Shown piece by piece: positions 8,049-16,488 of a DNA stretch of 60,018 nt. The stretch comes from DAOQTX01 sp035340715 (GTDB lineage Bacteria; Bacteroidota; Bacteroidia; AKYH767-A; OLB10). The DNA is taken from assembly GCA_035340715.1 (NCBI GenBank), contig DAOQTX010000009.1, positions 1 through 60,018 of the forward strand, given 5' to 3'. Positions within the stretch are counted from its first letter, which is position 1, and every line of letters begins with the position of its first letter. The notes beneath the pieces are model-generated. The model made no database searches. It was given only the letters and a program-made list of their open reading frames with translations, and had not been told where the DNA came from. Both the position numbers and the translations under genes were made by a program.

Positions 8049-8795
8049 TTATGTTTTTATATAGTTTATGGCTTCCTGTATATCCAGTTCTCGGGTGTGA
8101 TTTCCTGTCCTTACATAGAAAAAAGTATGTTGCTGGTATTTAAGAAACACAGGAATTTTAATGTGACTTACTGCAACCACACAAATGTCATTCCCTTGCC
8201 TTTCGGAGAAGGATACATGTATGTTTCTACAATAATCTGTGCCAATGTTAAGAGCCACTAATTCCATAAGATGTTGTTCAAAACCGTCAATGTCTTTCTT
8301 TTTAAGCGACCGGAGATCATTTTCAAGTCCTACAGCAGAGCCGTCATCCGCAACACCTATCAATAAAATACCATCGCTGGTATTCATAAAAGCGGTAATT
8401 GTTTTTAATACGGTGAATTCAAGTTCTTTATTCGTTTTCTGTTGCCTGAAATCCCATCGAAGTGAGGATTTGAATTCAACTGTTTCACTTTCACCATTTG
8501 CCAACAAATCAGTTATTGATACATTCTTCTTTTGATGACTTAATGTTGTTTTGAGATAATAAAGCAAATGACCGATAACACCACCTACAATAAGAAAGAT
8601 TAAGACAGCAAGGACACTATCATAATCAATTTTCCAGAGAAAATACTTATAAGCGGAGATTATAACCTCGTTAATAGGTTTGCTATGATTTTCTTCATCG
8701 TATTGAAGTAAAGCAATAACCAAGGGAAGCAAAATGAAAAGGCTTATTAATGCTCCAGTTATTGTCCATAGAATTGGTTTATAATTCTTTTTCAT
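8049..8795 (-). CDS. Membrane-anchored AlbA_2 (Schlafen-like) ATP-binding domain protein
   Basis: The 248-residue protein has two N-terminal membrane helices (about 9-31 and 62-84) and a cytosolic AlbA_2 domain (about 98-245). The domain is recognised by ESETVEFKSSLRWD at its start and by AFMNTSDGILLIGVADDG, the classic 'AFANT.GG.l.iGv.ddG' signature. AlbA_2 domains occur in regulators and Schlafen-related proteins; the biochemical role here is not known. It starts one base after the acyl carrier protein gene, so the two are surely cotranscribed within the czc operon. The pairing with an ACP in a metal pump operon is unusual. Confidence 0.8.
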   Translation of the reverse strand: MKKNYKPILWTITGALISLFILLPLVIALLQYDEENHSKPINEVIISAYKYFLWKIDYDSVLAVLIFLIVGGVIGHLLYYLKTTLSHQKKNVSITDLLANGESETVEFKSSLRWDFRQQKTNKELEFTVLKTITAFMNTSDGILLIGVADDGSAVGLENDLRSLKKKDIDGFEQHLMELVALNIGTDYCRNIHVSFSERQGNDICVVAVSHIKIPVFLKYQQHTFFYVRTGNHTRELDIQEAINYIKT

Positions 8796-8796
8796 T

Positions 8797-9036
8797 CTAA
8801 TGGATATTTAGCTTTGATTTTAGATACAGTTCTGCATCACCGATGGATATTATTTTTTCGGCATCTTCATCAGGAATTGTAATAGAGAAGGCTCTTTCCA
8901 ACTCAATTATCAGTTCCACCATATCCAAAGAGTTTGCGCCTAAATCATAAAATAATTTATCCGGTGTAAGTTCTTCTTGGTCAACATTTAATTTATTAAT
9001 GAGAACGGTATAAAATATTCTTTCAAAATTTTCCAT
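8797..9036 (-). CDS. Acyl carrier protein encoded inside the czc operon
   Basis: The 79-residue acidic protein is a full acyl carrier protein. The phosphopantetheine attachment motif is DLGANSLDMVEL (Ser about residue 36), followed by the helix II/III region IPDEDAEKI and a C-terminal LKSKL. Such proteins carry acyl groups for fatty acid, lipid A or specialised lipid synthesis. No ketosynthase, acyltransferase or holo-ACP synthase gene lies nearby. It sits between the CzcB adaptor gene (17 bases upstream) and the AlbA_2 membrane protein gene (1 base downstream). A role in local lipid remodelling or in binding a partner is possible, but the sequence does not show which. Confidence 0.9.
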   Translation of the reverse strand: MENFERIFYTVLINKLNVDQEELTPDKLFYDLGANSLDMVELIIELERAFSITIPDEDAEKIISIGDAELYLKSKLNIH

Positions 9037-9053
9037 GGCAATACATATTTAAA

Positions 9054-10406
9054 TTAATGTTCGTGAGCCTCACCCTGATTGGTCATTTTAGCCAAAATGA
9101 AAAATGCTCCATTTACAACTACCTTACTATTTGCTGGAATTTCCTTGAGTAATGTAATTTCGCTATAACCCACATCGGTAGTGCCTTTACGAACGGGGAT
9201 TTTTTCAAATGTTGTTCCTTCTTCTTTGTGGTGTTCGCCTTCCTTATGCTCATCTTCCTTTCCACTGTGGTCGTGTCCGTGTTCATCATGTGCGTGTTCA
9301 GCTGTCTCTGCTTCTCCGTGCTCGTGATGCTCTACTTCGCTGTGAGTATCGGTAACAATAAAAATATAGTCCTGTCCTTCATGGTTTACAATAGCATTTG
9401 TCGGCACAGCATCTACAGTGGCGTTTTCTAAACTGACTAATGCGGTAATGCTCATTCCATCAATCAATCCTTGTTTATCCCCTTTTACCTGAGCATGCAC
9501 CGCTACGGCTTTTGTGTTTTGTTCAAAGGTGTTGCTAATGGCATATACATCAGCGTCGTATTCTTTCCCTGGATTATTTGTAAGGGTAAAATGAATAGTT
9601 TGCCCAACCATGATTTTTTGCAAATCCTTTTCATACACATATAAATCCAAATGCAATTGGCTGTTGTCCACTATTTCGGCAATGGGATTTTTAGCATCTA
9701 CATAGCTCCCGATATTTACCATTATATCGCTTACCGCCCCATTTATAGGACTTGTAATATTGACGGCTGATTGAATGTTTTCGCTTGTGAGGGAAGCGGA
9801 GTTAATACCAATGAGTTCTAACTGTTTTTGTAAACTTGCTTTCCTCGCTTTAAGGGTTCTAAGTTCTGCATCGGCTGATTGCAAATTTTTTAATGCTCCT
9901 GCGTTTCCTTGTTGCAATTCATTTTGCCGAGTAAATTCTAATTGGGCCAACGCTGCTTTTGAAGAAATGCTTAAAAACTCCTCTTGCATAGTGATGAAAG
10001 AATTGTTGCTAATGGTTGCGATTATTTGTCCTCTTGTCACTGTATTACCAGTTTGCACTAAAATGGATTGGATTACACCACCTAATAGAGCTGTTGCATT
10101 TGCCCGGTTGTTGTTAGGCACTTTAAGTAATCCATTAGCTTTGAGTGAAGCAGTAAGTTGTTTTTTCTCAATACTACCTATCTCAATTTTGATGGATTTT
10201 ATTTGGTCGGCTGTAAGTGTCGCGGTATTGACGTTTTCGTGCTCGTCATGATGTTCTTCGCCATGTCCGGCTTCTTCAGCTTTAGTTTCAGATTTGCTTC
10301 CGCAAGATGTTATAGTGAATATGCCAAAAGCCATTGCAAAAAGAAATATTATTTTAAATGTTGGCGATTTCATTGTGCCTAATTTATTTATGATTTTCTG
10401 TTTCAT
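9054..10406 (-). CDS. CzcB-type RND periplasmic adaptor with His-rich insert
   Basis: This 450-residue membrane fusion protein links the inner-membrane RND pump to the outer-membrane channel. Met12 (10373) gives a better lipoprotein signal, MKSPTFKIIFLFAMAFGIF followed by the lipobox TSC; the frame start at 10406 would add 11 residues. After a His-rich start come barrel-sandwich and coiled-coil segments (about 65-235; NRANATALLGGVIQSILV and ITSPINGAVSDIMVNIG), then the beta-barrel. Near 350-400 there is a long run of His, Glu and Asp (such as EHAHDEHGHDHSGKEDEH), probably binding Zn, Cd or Co. It lies 11 bases after the pump gene stop and is part of the same operon. Confidence 0.92.
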   Translation of the reverse strand: MKQKIINKLGTMKSPTFKIIFLFAMAFGIFTITSCGSKSETKAEEAGHGEEHHDEHENVNTATLTADQIKSIKIEIGSIEKKQLTASLKANGLLKVPNNNRANATALLGGVIQSILVQTGNTVTRGQIIATISNNSFITMQEEFLSISSKAALAQLEFTRQNELQQGNAGALKNLQSADAELRTLKARKASLQKQLELIGINSASLTSENIQSAVNITSPINGAVSDIMVNIGSYVDAKNPIAEIVDNSQLHLDLYVYEKDLQKIMVGQTIHFTLTNNPGKEYDADVYAISNTFEQNTKAVAVHAQVKGDKQGLIDGMSITALVSLENATVDAVPTNAIVNHEGQDYIFIVTDTHSEVEHHEHGEAETAEHAHDEHGHDHSGKEDEHKEGEHHKEEGTTFEKIPVRKGTTDVGYSEITLLKEIPANSKVVVNGAFFILAKMTNQGEAHEH

Positions 10407-10417
10407 TTTTATAAGAA

Positions 10418-13400
10418 TTATTTATTGATTAATAAATTGATGTTGACAATGGATTGATTTATCTGATTGATGGATTGAAGATATTTTAACTGTACATCGG
10501 TTGCAGTCTGCAATGCGTTTGCATATTCTATGTAACCAATTTCTCCACTACGAAAACCAAGTGTTGCCGTATTGGCTATAGCCTCTGCATTTTTGGTGGA
10601 AGAAGTTTTATACAGGTTATATTGTGCAAGGTATACCGCATATTGTTGAAAAGCATTTTGCAATTGGTTTTGCAAGTACAATTTAGTATTGTCTGCTTCT
10701 TTCATTAAAGACTGCTGTTGCAATTTGAGCGATTTAATTTTTGCCGTGTTGCTGAAAAAAGTAAGCGGAATATTTATACCTACATTAAAACCTGTGAACC
10801 TGTCGGATGAACCAAAATAAACATCGTTGTTGTTTACATTTTGGAAACCGATTATGGATTGGCTAAAATAACCTACATTAAAATCAGGAAGTGTTTGAGC
10901 CGCTTCCAGTTTTTTATTTTTCTCTGCTATAACTGCCTGCTGATACATCATTTGCAAAGAAGGGTTTTGCATAATTGCAGATGTATCTAAATCTGCTGTT
11001 AATGTGATTGGCTCAAATACTTTGCTGACTTCAAAATCTTCGCTACTGTTCATGAGCGTTTTTAAGGAGTTATAAGTTGCAGCATATTCGGCTTCTGCTT
11101 GTTTAAAGAGCAATGTAATTTCATTGCGCTTTGTTTCGGCAGTTGTTTTTTCCAGCAGGTTTGTTTCACCTGTGTTGTAGCGCAATGTTGCAGCATTTAC
11201 AAAATCGCCATACAAACTGTCCAACTGCTTTAGCTTAACTTTTGCCGTTTGCACATACTGCAAGTGATAATAAAGCAATTGTGCCTGTGCCTTTATTTCG
11301 TTTACTGTTGCCTGCTGTTTTAACTCGCTCTTTTGATACTCGGCTTTATACAATCCCGAGCGGGCACTGTAATACGTGGGGAAAGGGATGTTTTGTGCAA
11401 TCTGAAAACTGTTGTCCTTTTTAATGCTGTTGAACTGCCCGTACTGATAATTGAGCTCTGTTTTGGGCAATTCAAAAAAGGAGTTTTTCAGTTTTGAATA
11501 CGACAGCACATTGAGTTGTGATGATTGAATTTGCAGGTTGTTTTTTAAAGACAATTCAATCACATCATTTGGTGAAAGTTGTTTTGGTGTTTGTGCGTTT
11601 GTAATTGTAAAACCGAAAACACTAAACAATAAAATGAGTGCAGTTACATTCGGTTTTAGTTTCCTTTCTCCTGAAAACAAAAGATAGAGCAGAGGCAAAA
11701 CAAACAACGTTAAAAATGTAGCGGTAAGCAGTCCTCCAATTACAACTGTTGCCAAAGGTTTTTGAACTTCTGCCCCTGCCCCGTGTGAAAGTGCCATGGG
11801 CAAAAATCCTAAAGAAGCAACAGTGGCGGTCATGAGTACAGGGCGCAAACGAATCTTTGTTCCTTCCCTAATTCGCTGTAGAATATCCTTCATCCCGTCT
11901 TTCTCTAATTGGTTGAAAGTGCTGACGAGAACAATTCCGTTCAAAACTGCAACACCAAACAAGGCAATAAAACCAACACCTGCCGAAATACTAAAAGGCA
12001 TATCACGAATAATCAAAGCGAATACTCCACCGATTGCACTCATTGGAATGGCTGTATAAATAAGTGCTGCCTGCTTGACAGAATTGAAAGTGAAATAAAG
12101 CAACACGAAAATGAGAGCCAATGCAACGGGCAAAGCAATCATCAGTCGTTTCGAGGCTGCTTTCAAGTTTTCAAAAGTTCCTCCGTAGGTATAATAGTAT
12201 CCTTCTGGTAGTTTTACTTTTTCCGTAAGTTGCTTTTCAATATCATCCACAACACTTTCTACATCTCTTCCTTTTACATTAAAACCAACAACAATTCTTC
12301 GTTTACCATCTTCTCGGCTTATTTGTGCAGGCCCTAATTCCATTTTTATGTCTGCAACCTGGGATAAAGGAATTTGTGCTCCGTTTCTAGTTGGGATATA
12401 TAAATGACTTACATCGGCAATGTTGTTTCGGTGGGTGCTGTCCAGCCTAACCACTAATTCAAATTTGCGTTCATTTTCAAATACCACACCAGCCCCTCCA
12501 CCTGCAAAGGCAGTGCTTACAATGTGATTGATGTCCTCAATATTTAATCCATAGTTAGCAATTTGAGAACGGTTGTATTTGATTACGATTTGTGGTAGTC
12601 CTGCCACCCGTTCAACACTTGGTTCGGTTGCACCATCCACACTTTGTACAACTGAATTTACTTTATTGGCATATTCTAAAAGTGTGTCCATGTTTTCACC
12701 GAAAATCTTTACGGCTACATCTTGGCGAATGCCTGTCATTAGTTCATTGAACCGCATTTGAATAGGTTGGTTTTTCTCAAAAAATACTCCGGGAATTGTA
12801 TTGAGTTTTTCTTCAAATTCCTCTGCCAATTCATCGTAAGAAATTTCCCGCTTCCATTCGCTTTTCGGTTTTAAGATAATCATCATATCCGTTGCTTCGG
12901 GTGGCATTGGGTCTGTAGGAACTTCAGCAGCCCCTGTTTTACCAACTACCATTTTTACCTCATCAAATTTTTTAATTAGTCGGGATGCTTGCATAGAAGT
13001 TTCCAAACTTTGAGATAAAGATGTGCCTTGTGGAAGTATACAATGAAATGCAAAATCACCCTCCTGCAATGTTGGGATAAATTCACCACCCATTTTTGAA
13101 AATACGAAAACAGAAATTGCGAATACAGCAATAGTTGCTCCTACAAATATTTTTTTAAAACGAATTGCTTTATCTAGAAGTGGAGCATAAATGCGTTGGA
13201 AATAATTCATCATCCTGTCGCTAAAAGTCTGCTTGTGCGATACGTTTTTAGAAAGGAAAGCTGCACACATCATTGGAATGTAGGTAAAAGATAAAATCAA
13301 TGCTCCGAAAATGGCAAAACTCACAGTTTGCGCCATCGGAACAAACATTTTACCTTCGATACCTACTAAAGTCAGAATTGGGATATATACGATTAGAATT

Positions 13401-14764
13401 ATAATTTCACCAAAGGAGGCACTCTTGCGTATTTTTGAAGCGGACACAAGGACTTCTCCGTCCATTTCTATCTGTGTTAATTTTCCTTTTGTTTTCCTTA
13501 ACCCTAAATGATGCATCGTCGCTTCCACAATAATAACTGCACCGTCCACGATCAAACCAAAGTCAATGGCACCTAAACTCATTAGGTTTGCACTTACACC
13601 AAATACATTCATCATTCCTAATGCAAACAACATTGATAAGGGAATGGCAGAAGCTACAATCAATCCTGCACGAAGATTTCCAAGGAATAGCACCAATACA
13701 AAAATTACAATCAATGCTCCTTCAATCAGGTTTTTTTCAACGGTAGAAATGGCACGGTTCACCAAATCAGTTCTGTCTAAATAAGGTTCAATCACCACAT
13801 CAGCAGGCAATGATTTTTGAATGTTTTGCATTTTATCTTTTATGCGACTAACAACATCAGCACTATTCGCACCTTTCAGCATCATTACCACTCCGCCTAC
13901 CGCATCAACTTCTCCGTTATAAGTCATTGCCCCATATCGCACCGCACTACCAAAATGCACTTCGGCCACATCTTTTATCAGGATTGGAATGCCGTTTGGA
14001 TTGGTTTTAACAACAATGTTTTTGATGTCATCAAACGAACTAATCAAACCTACACCACGAATGAAATAGGCGTTTGGCTTTTTGTCAATGTATGCTCCGC
14101 CAGTGTTTTCGTTGTTTTTTTCTAAAGCAGTAAAAATTTCGGGAATGGTTATTCCCATTGCAACAAGTCGGTCAGGGTTTACGGCAACTTCATACTGTTT
14201 CAGTTGCCCGCCAAAACTGTTTACTTCTGCAATTCCTGCCGTGCCATATAGTTGTCGGGCTACTATCCAATCTTGCATTGTCCGCAAATCCATGGCAGTG
14301 TATTTTCCTTCACTACCTTTTTTAGGATGAATGATGTATTGATATACTTCGCCTAAACCTGTGCTTACAGGTGCCAATTCAGGTGTGCCAACGCCTTTAG
14401 GGATTTTTTCTTCGGCCTCCTTTAGCCTTTCGTAAATAAGTTGACGGGCAAAATAGATGTCTACTTTATCTTTAAACACAACGGTAATTACCGAAAGTCC
14501 GAATCGGGAAATGCTTCGAAGTTCTTCCAAATCGGGAAGGTTGGCAATGCTTTGTTCAATTGGGTAAGTTACAAGCTGCTCTACTTCTTGTCCTGCAAGG
14601 GTTGGGCAAACAGTTATGATTTGCACTTGGTTATTGGTGATGTCAGGAACTGCATCAATAGCCAATTGAGTTGCACTCCACACTCCCCATATAATGAGTG
14701 CAAGTGTCATCAATCCAATGATGAATTTATTTTTTATGCTGAACGCAATTATTTTATCTAACAT
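10418..14764 (-). CDS. CzcA/CusA-family HME-RND pump fused to a TolC-type outer-membrane channel
   Basis: The 1448-residue protein has two parts. Residues 1 to about 1040 are a complete heavy-metal RND pump: 12 membrane helices, periplasmic porter domains, and the motif DFGLIVDGAVIIVE of the Zn/Co/Cd (CzcA) type in helix 4. After a last helix and a signal-like stretch ending near TITNAQTP comes a TolC/OEP domain (about 1055-1448) with long coiled coils rich in Gln, Asn and Leu. Normal CzcA proteins have about 1040 residues. The fusion is in one clean frame, and such fusions are known in Bacteroidota, so it is not a sequencing error. The signal-like segment at the joint suggests processing or separate insertion of the TolC part. 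Together with the adaptor it exports Zn/Cd/Co from the periplasm. Confidence 0.92.
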   Translation of the reverse strand: MLDKIIAFSIKNKFIIGLMTLALIIWGVWSATQLAIDAVPDITNNQVQIITVCPTLAGQEVEQLVTYPIEQSIANLPDLEELRSISRFGLSVITVVFKDKVDIYFARQLIYERLKEAEEKIPKGVGTPELAPVSTGLGEVYQYIIHPKKGSEGKYTAMDLRTMQDWIVARQLYGTAGIAEVNSFGGQLKQYEVAVNPDRLVAMGITIPEIFTALEKNNENTGGAYIDKKPNAYFIRGVGLISSFDDIKNIVVKTNPNGIPILIKDVAEVHFGSAVRYGAMTYNGEVDAVGGVVMMLKGANSADVVSRIKDKMQNIQKSLPADVVIEPYLDRTDLVNRAISTVEKNLIEGALIVIFVLVLFLGNLRAGLIVASAIPLSMLFALGMMNVFGVSANLMSLGAIDFGLIVDGAVIIVEATMHHLGLRKTKGKLTQIEMDGEVLVSASKIRKSASFGEIIILIVYIPILTLVGIEGKMFVPMAQTVSFAIFGALILSFTYIPMMCAAFLSKNVSHKQTFSDRMMNYFQRIYAPLLDKAIRFKKIFVGATIAVFAISVFVFSKMGGEFIPTLQEGDFAFHCILPQGTSLSQSLETSMQASRLIKKFDEVKMVVGKTGAAEVPTDPMPPEATDMMIILKPKSEWKREISYDELAEEFEEKLNTIPGVFFEKNQPIQMRFNELMTGIRQDVAVKIFGENMDTLLEYANKVNSVVQSVDGATEPSVERVAGLPQIVIKYNRSQIANYGLNIEDINHIVSTAFAGGGAGVVFENERKFELVVRLDSTHRNNIADVSHLYIPTRNGAQIPLSQVADIKMELGPAQISREDGKRRIVVGFNVKGRDVESVVDDIEKQLTEKVKLPEGYYYTYGGTFENLKAASKRLMIALPVALALIFVLLYFTFNSVKQAALIYTAIPMSAIGGVFALIIRDMPFSISAGVGFIALFGVAVLNGIVLVSTFNQLEKDGMKDILQRIREGTKIRLRPVLMTATVASLGFLPMALSHGAGAEVQKPLATVVIGGLLTATFLTLFVLPLLYLLFSGERKLKPNVTALILLFSVFGFTITNAQTPKQLSPNDVIELSLKNNLQIQSSQLNVLSYSKLKNSFFELPKTELNYQYGQFNSIKKDNSFQIAQNIPFPTYYSARSGLYKAEYQKSELKQQATVNEIKAQAQLLYYHLQYVQTAKVKLKQLDSLYGDFVNAATLRYNTGETNLLEKTTAETKRNEITLLFKQAEAEYAATYNSLKTLMNSSEDFEVSKVFEPITLTADLDTSAIMQNPSLQMMYQQAVIAEKNKKLEAAQTLPDFNVGYFSQSIIGFQNVNNNDVYFGSSDRFTGFNVGINIPLTFFSNTAKIKSLKLQQQSLMKEADNTKLYLQNQLQNAFQQYAVYLAQYNLYKTSSTKNAEAIANTATLGFRSGEIGYIEYANALQTATDVQLKYLQSINQINQSIVNINLLINK

Positions 14765-14864
14765 TTTTAAAATCAGTTTAATTAATGAATACAGGATTAC
14801 TTGCGGTGCGTCGGCACTACATGTAGTTTAGTATGGCCTGCGTTAGCAGAACCTCAATAAATAA

Positions 14865-15182
14865 TTAACTGATTTTTGGCGGCTGCCAAATGTTGAAATA
14901 AATCTCCCGAACAAAAGCGTTTTGGTAAACGGGGGCTTTCTGTGATGAAGGCTGTGAAATTAAAGAAAGTGTTTCTGAATAATGCAGGTTGCTAAAAACT
15001 GAACCGCAACAGGCACAAATACAAAACGGGGTGCAAGTTTCAGTTTCATGACTATGGTCATCGTGGTCGGAGGAGGTCGTAATGGTTCCTTGGTCGGCTA
15101 GGTTGCAGTCACGCAGGTCGCCACATGGCATAATCGAAAGTGCCAAGATGTAAACAGAAAATATAAGCGTGAAGAATTTCAT
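14865..15182 (-). CDS. Small secreted Cys/His-rich protein, DUF6660-like, first gene of czc operon
   Basis: The 105-residue protein has a signal peptide (MKFFTLIFSVYILALSIMPC) followed by CGDLRDC, a His/Asp patch SSDHDDHSHETETC and CTPFCICACCGS. The many Cys and His residues suggest periplasmic metal binding. The layout matches the small DUF6660-type proteins that precede RND pump genes in Bacteroidota, though I assign the family from memory of its pattern only. It lies 100 bases upstream of the CzcA-TolC gene on the same strand, with a possible promoter at 15191-15225. Confidence 0.7.
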   Translation of the reverse strand: MKFFTLIFSVYILALSIMPCGDLRDCNLADQGTITTSSDHDDHSHETETCTPFCICACCGSVFSNLHYSETLSLISQPSSQKAPVYQNAFVREIYFNIWQPPKIS

Positions 15183-15190
15183 TTAGCGAT

Positions 15191-15225
15191 CAAATATAGA
15201 GAAAATATCTTCCAGTTGTGCAAAA
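15191..15225 (-). promoter_or_regulatory. Candidate promoter of the czc operon
   Basis: On the minus strand TATATTTG (complement of 15191-15198) matches the Bacteroidota -7 consensus TAnnTTTG, with a TTTTG (complement of 15221-15225) about 22 bases upstream as the -33 element. The -7 box ends only 8 bases before the start codon at 15182, so the transcript would be nearly leaderless. That closeness lowers confidence. Confidence 0.4.
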
Positions 15226-15979
15226 TGTCGATGGCAGGCAGTGAAAATTGGGAAAATAACATGTACGCAAATGAATATCGGCTTGTAGGTAAATTTGTAG
15301 CTCATTATACATTGCGAAGTGATAACCAAATACTTTTTATGAAAATCGCACTACCGGCTAGATTGAACCTATCAGTTAATGCCTTCTTTTTAAAGCTATT
15401 AGAACTGGAGATGGCCTTCTAAACTAGTGACTGGCAGAATATGAAGCTTCAACATTCTTCGACGGCTCATACAAAATTTAAATGAAAAACAGATCGAACC
15501 ATTTCGTTCAACCCAATGATTTATAGAGGATAAATAATTGAATACCTTTTTTTCAACTTACTACACAGATAAAAAACATAAGAGAAATAAAACGTCTCAC
15601 AGCTCAACTACAAAAAGAATTTGAGCTCATCAATCTCAGCACAAACCTCTGTAATGAACAAATTGTATTGCTATTTAGGACGAAGGGTGTCAACGAAGAT
15701 CGAATTAATGAACTCCTTGAACAGTTGAATATTTCTGTAGAACTATAAACAGTAAATATCCCTACCAAATAGAGCAAACTAAAAATAAATAAGCCTATGC
15801 CTTTTACTCTAACAGTACCAATTCTTGTGGACATGCTAAACAATATACACTTGAACACGAAAAATATCTTAAATAACGCTTTATAGGAGAATTAATTCTT
15901 TAAAAAAAAATTATGATAATTGTCATATTCTTATGCCATAATATGAGTATCTTTATCCTAATAATCATAATGATGAATT
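15226..15979. other. Divergent intergenic region between czc and cus blocks, with a coding-like remnant
   Basis: No complete gene is convincing. On the plus strand a stop-free frame from 15542 to the TAA at 15746-15748 encodes about 68 residues, including EIKRLTAQLQKEFELINLST and VLLFRTKGVNEDRINELLEQ. It has protein-like composition but no ATG, so it looks like the tail of a decayed gene of unknown family. The rest is AT-rich and should hold the cus promoter, including a short palindrome at 15912-15927. Confidence 0.45.
15912..15927. promoter_or_regulatory. Near-perfect 16-bp palindrome upstream of the cus operon
   Basis: TATGATAATTGTCATA is symmetric except for one base pair. It lies 53 bases before the start codon at 15980, where a regulator of the copper/silver operon would be expected to bind. 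The AraC/HMA protein encoded at 23851-24444 or an outside regulator could use it; this is inference. Confidence 0.35.
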
Positions 15980-16393
15980 ATGAAAAAAATCATTAGCATA
16001 CTTCTTTCTATTCTTATTCTTGGTTCAAATGTCGGGATGAGTTTTTCAACGCACGTTTGCGGCGGGAAGGTGCACAACAGAAGTGTAAACTTTTCATCAG
16101 CTGATTTACCGGGATGTGGAATGGAATCAGATGAAGATGGCACTTGTCAAAACAGCGATAAAAACTTTGAAAAGGACTGTTGTCATGATAAGACTACAAA
16201 TTACCAGGTAGACGATACTTATAAGATTCCGAGCACTGAAAAATTTTCCGCTCCCGAATTTGCCGCCATATTCTTTCTGGCATTCAATAATTTATTAGTT
16301 ACCCAATCTGCAGTTGCTTCCTATCACCCTTTAAAAGAAGCACCGCCTCTGAAGACGGACATTATTGTCCTGATTCAGTCTTTCCTTATTTGA
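15980..16393 (+). CDS. HYC_CC_PP-like small secreted protein heading the cus operon
   Basis: The 137-residue protein begins with a Lys-rich signal peptide (about 1-25). Ordered motifs follow: STHVCGGKVHNRSV, GCGMESDEDGTC, DCCHD and a proline-rich YHPLKEAPPLKTDIIVLIQS tail near the C-terminus. This Cys-His / CC / PP order matches the HYC_CC_PP family of Bacteroidota, here with His-Val-Cys in the first motif. Such genes sit next to RND metal pumps, and the cysteines suggest periplasmic metal binding, but the function is not established. It precedes cusA by 95 bases on the same strand. Confidence 0.75.
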   Translation: MKKIISILLSILILGSNVGMSFSTHVCGGKVHNRSVNFSSADLPGCGMESDEDGTCQNSDKNFEKDCCHDKTTNYQVDDTYKIPSTEKFSAPEFAAIFFLAFNNLLVTQSAVASYHPLKEAPPLKTDIIVLIQSFLI

Positions 16394-16488
16394 TCATATC
16401 TATTTGATGGAATGCAGTTATTCAAAAAATGGCTGCCACTAGGCATTTCACGCCTTTTTAATATTCCTTTTCTAAATCAAATTGTATT

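Noticed and set aside
10418..14764. CzcA-TolC fusion as an assembly or frameshift error
   Set aside because: The frame is clean across the joint, both domains are complete, and fusions of this kind are known in Bacteroidota.
15216..15422. 68-codon plus-strand frame in the divergent intergenic region
   Set aside because: It overlaps the likely czc promoter, has no recognisable motif and no ribosome binding site, and its composition looks random.
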